Shown here piece by piece: positions 51,503-61,584 of a stretch of DNA of 64,000 nucleotides; the first letter of the stretch is position 1, and every line of letters begins with the position of its first letter. Origin of the DNA: an uncultured Collinsella sp. (GTDB taxonomy: Bacteria; Actinomycetota; Coriobacteriia; Coriobacteriales; Coriobacteriaceae); the NCBI GenBank assembly GCA_905208635.1, contig CAJLPX010000004.1, positions 34,418 through 98,417 on the forward strand. Direction: 5' to 3'. A model generated the notes under the pieces. It saw only the letters and a program-made list of their open reading frames with translations, did no database searches and was not told where the DNA came from. The position numbers were made by a program, and so were the translations under genes.

Positions 51503-52321
51503 CTAGCCGATGGCGTTTTTGAGTTCCGCGCGGCGCTTTTTCATGCCCGTCATAACGGCGTTGCGCAGCTCGGGCATGCGCGCGGTATCCATCTGTGGAA
51601 CGCCCTCAAGCTTATAGGGAATGCCCAGTTGCTCGTACTTGACGACACCCATCGTGTGATACGGCAGCATCTCCAAACCCACCACGTTGTGCCATGGAGC
51701 GATCAGGCGACCGAGCTTCTCGCATTCCTCCACCGTATCGGTGATACCCGGCACTACCACGTGGCGAATAACAACCTTAATCTTGCGACGCGCAAGCTCA
51801 TCGCCAAACGCCAGGATGCGCGCAGGATCGCAACCGGTTAGCTTTTTATGCTCAGCCGGATCGGCGTGTTTAATGTCGAGCAGCACCATATCGGTCTCGT
51901 TGAGCACAGCATCGAACTTCTCGGGGTGGTTGGGGTCAAACGCATATCCGCAGCTGTCAAGGCAGGTATGCACGCGGCCATCGGGGTTGTTGTGCATTGC
52001 ACGGAACAGGTCGGCCAAAAACTCGGGCTGCAGGAGCGGCTCGCCACCCGAAACCGTAATTCCGCCGCTGCGGTAAAACTCATGGTTACTCTGGAACTCG
52101 TCCATCAGGTGCTCGACGGTCACCATGGTGCCGCCGTTAACCGACCAGGTATCGGGGTTGTGGCAATACGCGCAGCGCATGGGGCAGCCCTGAACAAACA
52201 CCACAAAGCGGATGCCGGGTCCGTCGACCGTTCCCATCGTCTCGATCGAATGCACGCGGCCAAGGGCAAACGCAGAGTCCTCGGGACGAGCGTCCACACC
52301 CTCAAGCGTCATTTCTGCCAT
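51503..52321 (-). CDS. pflA: pyruvate formate-lyase-activating enzyme
   Basis: A 272-residue radical SAM enzyme that places the glycyl radical on pyruvate formate-lyase. The cluster motif is CPMRCAYC (CxxxCxxC) near residue 50, followed by SGGEPLLQ and VLLDIKHAD. Its target glycine is encoded separately here, in the 83-residue gene at 53789-54040, so this enzyme must activate a two-piece lyase. It is separated from the lyase genes by degV. The ATG at 52321 follows AAGG; the start could be 30 bp further upstream. Confidence 0.93.
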   Translation of the reverse strand: MAEMTLEGVDARPEDSAFALGRVHSIETMGTVDGPGIRFVVFVQGCPMRCAYCHNPDTWSVNGGTMVTVEHLMDEFQSNHEFYRSGGITVSGGEPLLQPEFLADLFRAMHNNPDGRVHTCLDSCGYAFDPNHPEKFDAVLNETDMVLLDIKHADPAEHKKLTGCDPARILAFGDELARRKIKVVIRHVVVPGITDTVEECEKLGRLIAPWHNVVGLEMLPYHTMGVVKYEQLGIPYKLEGVPQMDTARMPELRNAVMTGMKKRRAELKNAIG

Positions 52322-52495
52322 TCGCGCTACCTTGCCTCTCCTTGGATGCAACCAATTAAAATGCCAGAGTCATTCTAGCCCATGCGTTTGCGTTTAAACG
52401 CCTCGGACTAGAACGGCACGTTTTAATCTATCCCCCATCACCAAGGCTGGGGGCTACGTCGAGATGTCAGGCTGGAGAACGCTCGCCTGCGGCCT

Positions 52496-53350
52496 TTACG
52501 CCTTAAGCGTGAGCACCGCACCGAAGGCGGTCGGGCCGCAGTGGCTCGAGATGACGCCGCCGACCTGAGTCCAGGTAACGTCCTTAAAGCCCAGGTCGTG
52601 CGCATAGACTTCCATATCGTCGCGCAGCTCCTCGGAAAGGCCCACTGAATACGCCAAACCAATGTGCGAGTAATCAATATCGCCCTTCGCAACCATGTGG
52701 TCAATAAAGGCACGGGCACATTTGAGCATAGAGCCGCGGAGCTTCTTGGTCGCCACGAATTTGCCACCCGTTACCTCAATGCAGGGCTTAATCTTGAGCA
52801 GATGGGCGCCAAGAAACGCGACGTTGGACAAGCGACCACCCGCCTTAAGGAAGGCAAGGTCCGTAGGAACAAAGCCCAGCAGCACGCGGTCCATCACCGA
52901 ATTGGTAAAGGCGAAAATCTCGTCGACGGTGGCATCCGGATGGGCTTCGATATACTTGGCGGTCTCAACGGCGACAAGCGACTGGCCCACCGACACAAAG
53001 CGCGTATCCATGGAGAAGACGTAATCGCGGCCCTTTGCCGCAATCTTCGACGACTGATGCGAGCAGGTCGTAACCTCGGAATACGCAAGATGCAAAATGG
53101 TCGCATCGGGCCGCTCGGCGTGGATGCGGTCGTACACATGCGCAAAATCCGCCGGCGAGCAACCGCTGGTCTTGGGCATCACACCAAACTCGTTGCAGCG
53201 CGAGTAAATCTCAAGCGGGTCGATCGATCCGTCTTCGACGGTCTCGTCACCAATCGTGACATGCATGGGCACGCGCACGATGCCATAGCGCTCGCAGAGC
53301 TCCGGCGTCACATCCGAACCAGACTCAACCACGATTACGTACTTGCCCAT
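52496..53350 (-). CDS. DegV family fatty-acid-binding protein
   Basis: A 284-residue DegV-family protein. Family members bind a fatty acid and, in Firmicutes, act as FakB partners of a fatty-acid kinase. Seen: VVESGSDVTPEL at the start, the TSGCSPADF motif near residue 55, AYSEVTTCSHQSS, the fatty-acid cavity region MDTRFVSVGQ, and GGRLSNVAFLGAHLLKIKP. The kinase FakA is not nearby. ATG at 53350 or 53356 are equally plausible; the longer frame is non-coding. Confidence 0.88.
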   Translation of the reverse strand: MGKYVIVVESGSDVTPELCERYGIVRVPMHVTIGDETVEDGSIDPLEIYSRCNEFGVMPKTSGCSPADFAHVYDRIHAERPDATILHLAYSEVTTCSHQSSKIAAKGRDYVFSMDTRFVSVGQSLVAVETAKYIEAHPDATVDEIFAFTNSVMDRVLLGFVPTDLAFLKAGGRLSNVAFLGAHLLKIKPCIEVTGGKFVATKKLRGSMLKCARAFIDHMVAKGDIDYSHIGLAYSVGLSEELRDDMEVYAHDLGFKDVTWTQVGGVISSHCGPTAFGAVLTLKA

Positions 53351-53628
53351 TATCATCACAACCCATCTCGACGTTGGCTTTTGAATATGTGACGCACGTC
53401 CGCCGTCCTGCTGCAGAACGGCCTCCAAGCGCCAAAGAGACGCCGCCCCTTGCACACAACAAAGGACAGCGTCTCCCTGGAAAACTCCGTGCTTATCTGA
53501 GATTCTACACGGTTTATTAAGGAGTGTTACTTATTCCGCAAACGGTAGCTATACGCGATAAACGGTAGCAAGCAAGAATCCAGAACGCTCAACCCATTAG
53601 GAGAGTTCCGCCTAAAGGGTAACTACAC

Positions 53629-53771
53629 AGGACCCCGCTGGGGCTGTTTGGGCTACCTCCCAAAATATTCCGCAGGACGCAAGAAGCCCTCGCCGCACGA
53701 AGTGCGCAGCGAGGGCTTCTTGCATGTCCGAGGACGTTTTGGGAGGTAGCCCAAACGGCCCCGGTGATCCT
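53629..53771. repeat. 143-bp long hairpin after the glycyl-radical gene, internal-loop family
   Basis: An outer stem of about 36 bp (53629-53665 with 53737-53771; GTTTGGGCTACCTCCCAAAA is perfect), then ATTCCGCAGGAC opposite GTCCGAGGACGT. The inner stem is GCAAGAAGCCCTCGC/GCGAGGGCTTCTTGC and the tip is GCAC-GAA-GTGC. It ends 17 bp from the stop of the gene at 53789. Nothing else is seen in 53357-53788. Confidence 0.88.
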
Positions 53772-53788
53772 GCGGGAGTTAAATCCCT

Positions 53789-54040
53789 TTAGAACTTGTT
53801 GTGGAAGGTACGCGAAATGACCTCATCCTGCTGCTCCTTGGTGAGCGTGTGGAAGTTCACGGCATAGCCGGAAACGCGGATGGTCAGCTGCGGGTACTTC
53901 TCGGGGTGAGCCTGAGCGTCGAGCAGCGTCTCACGGTTGAAGACGTTGATGTTCAGGTGGTGGCCACCCTTCTCGGCGTAAGCGTCGAGCATGTGGACCA
54001 GGTTATCGGCCTGAGTCTCGGAAACTTCAGAAACCTTCAT
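53789..54040 (-). CDS. grcA: separate glycyl-radical subunit of pyruvate formate-lyase (GrcA-like)
   Basis: An 83-residue protein equal to the last part of normal pyruvate formate-lyase: GGHHLNINVFNRETLLDAQA, then YPQLTIRVSGYAVNF with the radical glycine at position 58, and LTKEQQDEVISRTFH. Its own AAGGAGACACATT ribosome binding site shows it is a proper gene and not a frameshift product. It lies 85 bp downstream of pflB, whose product lacks exactly this segment. GrcA/YfiD repairs damaged PFL in E. coli; here the two polypeptides appear to be the normal enzyme. Confidence 0.92.
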   Translation of the reverse strand: MKVSEVSETQADNLVHMLDAYAEKGGHHLNINVFNRETLLDAQAHPEKYPQLTIRVSGYAVNFHTLTKEQQDEVISRTFHNKF

Positions 54041-54063
54041 AATGTGTCTCCTTCGATCGATAG

Positions 54064-54083
54064 GCGCCGGCCGAAACCGGCGC
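54064..54083 (-). terminator. GC hairpin between pflB and the glycyl-radical gene
   Basis: GCGCCGG-CCGAAA-CCGGCGC without a T-tract. It may stabilise the upstream mRNA or adjust the ratio of the two subunits. Confidence 0.45.
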
Positions 54084-54125
54084 GCTAATCAGTAATCGTT
54101 ATTGGTAGTATAGCACTAACAATAG

Positions 54126-56177
<2,052 letters not shown>

Positions 56178-56406
56178 TGTGTAACCACGCTCCTAGTTAC
56201 GTGTAATGCGGCGCTCTCTCACACCGCTGCTTATTGAATTCTTGAATGTTCGGCTTGCACTACCGGCTTCTTCCGTTCTTCACCACACGTTGGTGCAGGG
56301 AAAACGTTTGTCCACCTTGGAACTACAACCCAAAACCCAAGATTTCACCCGTTTGAGAAGGATAACATAGCGACCCTCTCCATCTGGGCTGTTATATGTT
56401 TCTTTT

Positions 56407-56434
56407 TTTATATCATAAAGGCGTTTTTTACAAA
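56407..56434 (-). promoter_or_regulatory. candidate promoter of pflB
   Basis: On the minus strand TTTGTA, a 16-bp spacer and TATAAA in the most AT-rich part of the gap, about 230 bp before the start codon. A long leader would be implied. No gene is seen in 56178-56643, which otherwise contains only the terminator at its far end. Confidence 0.3.
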
Positions 56435-56571
56435 CCCGCAGGAAATGCGAGCGCGAACAACTACCGTTCACCGATTTGTTTGGTATTTTTCCTTGCCTTT
56501 GTACGACGTTCACTCTAGCTGTTATGCCAGCTTTAGCAGGGTAAAGTGTTCCAGTGACCCTACAGAAACTG

Positions 56572-56605
56572 CAGGGCGGCCACGGGATCCCCCGTGGCCG
56601 CCCTG
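56572..56605 (-). terminator. strong hairpin after kdgT
   Basis: CAGGGCGGCCACGGG at 56572-56586 pairs perfectly with the 15 bases at 56591-56605. It lies 38 bp after the kdgT stop codon; on the plus side TTTTTAG occurs nearby. Confidence 0.7.
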
Positions 56606-56643
56606 TGGCGTGACTAGTTTTTAGCTTTGATTGCCGCTTGGCA

Positions 56644-57660
56644 TTAGGCGGCTGAGGCGGCCTTGTCGGTCGTTGCCTTGCTGTTGCTCTGCTGGCCCTC
56701 AAAATGCTTGTAGCACCAGCTGGTGACCAGCGGGGTCAAAATAGCAGTCACGATTGCACAGGCAGCAACCTGTGCCGTGGCCGTCGCGAGCACCACACCG
56801 CCGTACAAGGCCTCGTTGACGCTTGCCATGGCAGCAGGCGTGGCCACATTGGCTCCGGCGCAGCTCGAAATGGCCGCACCTGCGACACCCGTACCGCCTG
56901 TGAGCTTATCGACCGCGATAACGGGAATTGCAAAGACCACCGAGCAGATCACGCCGAGCAGAATACCGGGAAGACCACCATTAATGAGCTGGCCAAAGGT
57001 CATGGTCGAGCCCATGGCAAAGAAGACGAGCACGATGATGGCGGAAAGTGCCGGTGCCATCATCTTCTTAAAGCTGGGGAAGAGGTTACCCAGAATAATG
57101 CCGACGACGATCGGCAGGATGGCGCCCACGAGCGACCAGCCGATCGGAGCCTGACCGGCAGCGCCGAGCACGATCATCGTGACCGGAGGGCCGACAACCA
57201 GCGTGGTGATGGCGACGGCGCCACGCTCGGCCTCATTGCCCATGGTGCCCATCAGACCAGCGTACATAGCGTTGTTGGCGCCGGTGCAAGCGGCCAGCAT
57301 CACCATGGCAGAGATGCCAAACAGGTTGTCGTTGAATACATAAAGGATGAGCAGCGACACGGCAACGACCACGATCTGCTTGACGGCGATGATGATGGCG
57401 CCGCGGGCAGCGGCGGCAGGAGCGCTCTTAAACGAAATCGTCGTACCGACGATGAGCAAAAAAGCGCCAACAAGCGGGCCTGCGCCCTGCTGGGTCATGC
57501 CGAGCGTAAAGCTGCCGAGCGTTTTGAACAGATCGGGGAACAGCGTGTTGAGCAGGCAGCCCAACAAAAGCGGCACCAAAATATTGGCACCCGGGATGGA
57601 GGACATCTTAAAGAACGGCTCCTTTGCCGCCGGCGCCTCCACCGCAGTCGATTCACTCAT
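56644..57660 (-). CDS. kdgT: 2-keto-3-deoxygluconate permease
   Basis: A 338-residue membrane protein with about ten helices, of the KdgT family that imports 2-keto-3-deoxygluconate, an intermediate of pectin and uronate breakdown, with protons. Seen: IPGANILVPLLLGCLLNTLFP near the start, GTTISFK, CTGANNAMYAGLMG, and SSCAGANVATPAAMA near residue 275. AAAGGAGATATAT precedes the ATG. The SDR gene upstream on the same strand suggests a sugar-acid use operon; no KDG kinase or aldolase is in view. Confidence 0.9.
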   Translation of the reverse strand: MSESTAVEAPAAKEPFFKMSSIPGANILVPLLLGCLLNTLFPDLFKTLGSFTLGMTQQGAGPLVGAFLLIVGTTISFKSAPAAAARGAIIIAVKQIVVVAVSLLILYVFNDNLFGISAMVMLAACTGANNAMYAGLMGTMGNEAERGAVAITTLVVGPPVTMIVLGAAGQAPIGWSLVGAILPIVVGIILGNLFPSFKKMMAPALSAIIVLVFFAMGSTMTFGQLINGGLPGILLGVICSVVFAIPVIAVDKLTGGTGVAGAAISSCAGANVATPAAMASVNEALYGGVVLATATAQVAACAIVTAILTPLVTSWCYKHFEGQQSNSKATTDKAASAA

Positions 57661-57768
57661 ATATATCTCCTTTGGATGCATGCGAATCGTAGCCGCACGC
57701 GCCTTTGTCAGAAAGAAGGCGACGGTCCCGAGTCGCAGGAGCCGTCGCCGAATTAACGTCGCGGGGTA

Positions 57769-58518
57769 TTACCCGTCCAGAACGATGCCACCGTCGCAGT
57801 CACCGATCTCGCCGTTCACGAAGCTAGCGAGGTCGGAAGCGAAGAAGAGCACCATCTGCGCAGGCTCGCTGGCCTGGGCGGCGCGGCCCAGAGGAATACC
57901 GTTGATGATGCGCTGAGAGTTCTCGTCAGAGAGAATCGAGGTCATATCGGTAAGGGTGAGCGACGGGCACACGGCGTTGCAGCGGACGCCAAACTTGCCG
58001 CCTTCCTTGGCGACTGCCTTGGTTAGACCGTTAACACCGGCTTTGGAGCTGGCGTAGGCAGCGGTGCCGAGCAGGCCGCCGCCGATCTTGCCAGCAACAG
58101 AGCTCACGTTGACGATAGTGCCGGCATGGGCCGCCTTAAAGTGCGGGTACACGGCGTTCATCATGGTAAAGGTGCCGTTGAGGTTGATGTCGATGGTGCG
58201 ACGCCACTCGGTGTCATCGATCTCGTCGAACTTCTTGGTGCTGATGACGCCAGCACAGTTGATCAGGATGTTGGTTTGCGGCAGGTCCGTAAAAATCTGC
58301 TCGACGGTCTCGCGTGCCTTGGGTGCATCGGCGACATCGAGCTGATAGAACTTGTTGCCCTCGCCAAGCTCGACCACAGCGGCCTCGCCCTTGGCAGCGT
58401 TCCTTGCGATGAGCGCGACGTGTCCGCCGCCCGCGACGATGCCCTTGGCGATCTCGAGGCCAATGCCCTGAGTGCCACCCGTGACAATCGCGGTCTTGCC
58501 CGTGAAGTCAAATGCCAT
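57769..58518 (-). CDS. SDR family oxidoreductase (KduD/FabG-like)
   Basis: A 249-residue short-chain dehydrogenase. The cofactor loop is VTGGTQGIGLEIAKG, NCAG follows near residue 89, and the catalytic residues are Ser in NVSSVAGK and Tyr-Lys in YASSKAG. The context with kdgT points to a 2-keto-3-deoxygluconate or 5-keto sugar-acid dehydrogenase such as KduD; FabG is also possible on sequence. It begins the operon and is divergent from the marR-ABC operon, with a 250-bp shared promoter region between. Confidence 0.9.
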   Translation of the reverse strand: MAFDFTGKTAIVTGGTQGIGLEIAKGIVAGGGHVALIARNAAKGEAAVVELGEGNKFYQLDVADAPKARETVEQIFTDLPQTNILINCAGVISTKKFDEIDDTEWRRTIDINLNGTFTMMNAVYPHFKAAHAGTIVNVSSVAGKIGGGLLGTAAYASSKAGVNGLTKAVAKEGGKFGVRCNAVCPSLTLTDMTSILSDENSQRIINGIPLGRAAQASEPAQMVLFFASDLASFVNGEIGDCDGGIVLDG

Positions 58519-58734
58519 GACTCCATCCCCCTTTATATAAGGTGTCTCCTTGCGGGAAGTTGGAGCATCGCACGTGGCGATAAATGAGTCCCAGTCGTCA
58601 TGGTGGTGACAACCCCTCGCCTAACCGCGGGCATAATAGTTCTTTGAAACGCTTCAGCAATTGAATTTTTTAACTCTTTATGCGCTCTTTATATTGCCCA
58701 CTGAATGAGGCCCGAATATGCGGGTATCATCTTT

Positions 58735-58771
58735 CACCGAAAATAGTTTCTAGTGTTAGGGGTTTTCGGTG
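58735..58771 (+). promoter_or_regulatory. hairpin over the marR start codon
   Basis: CACCGAAAA at 58735-58743 and TTTTCGGTG at 58763-58771 are exact complements; the second includes the GTG start codon and the loop holds the AGGGG ribosome binding site. Confidence 0.45.
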
Positions 58772-59218
58772 GAAGATACCGATTTCCATGAGCTTGGACG
58801 TCAGCTCTTAACTGAGTTTGGCAGCATGCATCATCGCATTTCACGCTCTGCGGACAAAGCTCTCGGCGGCGAGATGGCTGTCATGCGCGCCCTCATGCTC
58901 GCTGGCGGTTCGCTCACGCCGAGCGAACTCGCAAATCGCGCCTGGGTCTCGAGTGCCCGCATCGCCAATATCTTACGCACTCTCGAAGCCAAGGGCTGGG
59001 TCGAGCGCGAGCACTCAAAGACCGACCGTCGTCGTGTACACGTCACGATGACCGATAAGGGATTCCAGAATCTCGAAATCAAACGTCGGGAATTCGAGGA
59101 GCGCACCGCGGCCTTCCTCGAGCAGCTCGGCGAAACAGATACCCAAGAGATGGTGCGCCTTCTAAGGCGTTTCAACGAAATTATCGACCGCAATCAAGAA
59201 AGGAGAGATGCCGAGTGA
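58769..59218 (+). CDS. MarR family transcriptional regulator
   Basis: A 149-residue winged-helix regulator. The recognition part is LTPSELANRAWVSSARIANILRTLEAKGWVEREHS and the wing is KTDRRRVHVTMTDKG. The start is a GTG at 58769 with AGGGG 6 bp upstream. Its stop overlaps the start of the first ABC exporter gene (GTGA), so the regulator and exporter are co-translated, the usual drug-responsive arrangement. The operator is not clear, although the 250-bp upstream gap has an inverted repeat at the start codon. Confidence 0.92.
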   Translation: MEDTDFHELGRQLLTEFGSMHHRISRSADKALGGEMAVMRALMLAGGSLTPSELANRAWVSSARIANILRTLEAKGWVEREHSKTDRRRVHVTMTDKGFQNLEIKRREFEERTAAFLEQLGETDTQEMVRLLRRFNEIIDRNQERRDAE

Positions 59219-61584
59219 GGATTCTCAAGCTCTTTAAAAAGCATGTCCTGGCACTGTTCACAGCTATCGTACTTATCGTAATCAGCTGCAACGCCGATCT
59301 GGCACTGCCTACCTACATGAGCGACATCGTCGACGTGGGCGTACAGCAAGGCGGCATCGCCTCGCCCGTGCCCGACACCATTCGTGCCGAATCACTCGAT
59401 GACCTTGAGCTCTTTATGAGCACCAAGGACGCCAAAGCTGTGGAGGCCGTGTTTAGCAAGGCTGACAAAAAAGGCATTCGAACGTACAAGGGCACCGAGG
59501 AAGAGCGTGCCGATGGCGGCAAGATTGCCGACATTATGAGCCTGCCCGAGACCGTCGTCCTTTCTCTCAACCAGGGCATCGACGCCAGCTCCATGGGCGA
59601 CATGACCGGCGCATCCACCGAGGCAAGCAATGGCGGCGGCGCCCAGGCCATGCCCACCCCCGAGCAGATGGCGGCAATGACGCCCGAGCAGCTCGCCGAG
59701 ACGCAGCAGAAGGCCACAGCGGCGCAAAACATGCAAAAGCAGATTGATGCCGACGGCGGCAAGATCACCATGAAGAGTCTGCGCCTAGGTGTCGAGGGCG
59801 GTCTGGTAGACCAAAGCAAGCTCGTCGAGGGCGCCAATGAAATGGCGGACAAAATGGGCTCCATGTCGGGCTCCATCGTGACCCAACGCGCCGTGAGCTA
59901 TGTGCAGGACGAGTACAAGGCACAGGGTATCGACCCCGCCGACGTGCAGAACGCCTACCTGGGCCGCATGGCGACCACGATGTTTGGTCTGTGTCTGGTG
60001 TCGCTGGTCGCCACCATCCTGACCGGTGCCGTGGCTTCGCGCACCGCCTGCTCCATCGCCCGCGACCTGCGCCGCGAGACCTTCAACAAGGTTATGCACT
60101 TCTCGCCGGCCGAGGTGGGCAAGTTTAGCCAGGCCTCGCTCATCACCCGCTGCACCAACGACATTCAGCAGATTCAGATGGCCGCAACCCTGTTTATCCG
60201 CATGTGCCTCATGGCGCCCGTCATGGGCATCGTCGCCGTCATGCGCGTCCTGGCCAACCACACCGGCCTGGAGTGGACCATCGCCGTGGCCATCATCGCG
60301 GTCTCGGCCGTCGTCGGCGTGCTTATGGGCCTCACCATGCCCAAGTTCAAAAAGATGCAGAGCTTTGTGGACCGCGTGAACCTTACCGCCCGCGAGCTGC
60401 TCGACGGCCTTATGCCCATCCGCTCGTTTAACCGCGAGGAGCATGAGCTCGAGCGCTTTGACCAGGCGTCCCTCGACCTGATGACCACGCAGCTCTACAC
60501 CAACCGCGCCATGAGCTTTATGATGCCGCTCATGATGCTCGTCATGAACTGCATCACCGTGCTTATCGTCTGGTTTGGTGCGCAGGGCGTGTCCGACGGC
60601 GTGATGCAGGTCGGCAACATGATGGCGTTTATCTCCTACACCATGCAGATCGTCATGGCGTTTATGATCCTCACCATGGTTTCGGTCATCCTGCCCCGCG
60701 CCGAGGTCGCAGCCGAGCGCGTGGAAGAGGTCATCACCTGTCCCACGAGCATCAACGACCCCGTCTCGCCCAAACTGCCCGCGGCCAACGCGCCGCGCGG
60801 TGAGCTCGCCTTCCACGACGTGAGCTTCCAGTATCCCGATGCCCACGCCGATGTCATCAGCGGTGTGAACTTCACCACGCACGCCGGCCAGATGCTCGGC
60901 ATCATCGGCTCCACGGGTTCGGGCAAGTCCACGCTTGTGCAGCTCATCCCGCGCCTGTACGACGTCACCGGCGGCAGCATTTCGCTCGACGGCATCGACG
61001 TGCGCGATATGACCCTTTCCGAGCTTCGCCGCCGCATTGGCTATATCCCGCAGCAGGGGCGTCTGTTCTCGGGCACTGTCGAGAGCAACCTCAAATTTGC
61101 CGGCGACATGGTGAGCGATGATGACATGCGCCAGGCGGCACGCATCGCACAGGCCGAGGACTTTATCGCCGAGCGCGAGGGCGGCTACGACTCCCCCATC
61201 AGCCAGGGCGGCTCCAATGTCTCGGGCGGTCAGCGCCAGCGCCTGGCCATCGCCCGCGCGTTGGCCAAAAAGCCCGAGGTCGTGGTGTTCGATGACTCGT
61301 TTAGCGCCCTCGACTACAAGACCGACGCGCGCCTGCGCGAGGAGCTTGCCAAAAACGTTACCGACGCCGCGCTCGTGGTCGTGGCCCAGCGCATCGCGAC
61401 CATCATGCACGCCGATCAGATCATCGTGCTCGACGACGGCCACGTAGTGGGCACCGGCACGCACGAGGAACTGCTGCACAACTGCCCGGCATACCTGGAG
61501 ATCGCACAGTCGCAGCTTTCCGCCGAGGAGTTGGGGCTTACCCAAGAAGAGATTGAAGCCGTCATGGAAGGAGGCGAGCGCTAA
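59215..61584 (+). CDS. heterodimeric ABC exporter subunit A (degenerate catalytic site)
   Basis: A 789-residue fused permease-ATPase. Helix 1 (about residues 10-30) is followed by an unusually large outside region (about 45-240) rich in Met, Gln and Ala, then five helices and the nucleotide-binding domain. Walker A is GSTGSGKST, the signature is NVSGGQRQR and Walker B is VVVFDDSFSALD, with Asp where the catalytic Glu should be. That makes this the inactive partner in an asymmetric pair such as TM287/288. The start is a GTG in the marR stop. The next gene starts at its stop codon (TAATG). Confidence 0.93.
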   Translation: MRILKLFKKHVLALFTAIVLIVISCNADLALPTYMSDIVDVGVQQGGIASPVPDTIRAESLDDLELFMSTKDAKAVEAVFSKADKKGIRTYKGTEEERADGGKIADIMSLPETVVLSLNQGIDASSMGDMTGASTEASNGGGAQAMPTPEQMAAMTPEQLAETQQKATAAQNMQKQIDADGGKITMKSLRLGVEGGLVDQSKLVEGANEMADKMGSMSGSIVTQRAVSYVQDEYKAQGIDPADVQNAYLGRMATTMFGLCLVSLVATILTGAVASRTACSIARDLRRETFNKVMHFSPAEVGKFSQASLITRCTNDIQQIQMAATLFIRMCLMAPVMGIVAVMRVLANHTGLEWTIAVAIIAVSAVVGVLMGLTMPKFKKMQSFVDRVNLTARELLDGLMPIRSFNREEHELERFDQASLDLMTTQLYTNRAMSFMMPLMMLVMNCITVLIVWFGAQGVSDGVMQVGNMMAFISYTMQIVMAFMILTMVSVILPRAEVAAERVEEVITCPTSINDPVSPKLPAANAPRGELAFHDVSFQYPDAHADVISGVNFTTHAGQMLGIIGSTGSGKSTLVQLIPRLYDVTGGSISLDGIDVRDMTLSELRRRIGYIPQQGRLFSGTVESNLKFAGDMVSDDDMRQAARIAQAEDFIAEREGGYDSPISQGGSNVSGGQRQRLAIARALAKKPEVVVFDDSFSALDYKTDARLREELAKNVTDAALVVVAQRIATIMHADQIIVLDDGHVVGTGTHEELLHNCPAYLEIAQSQLSAEELGLTQEEIEAVMEGGER

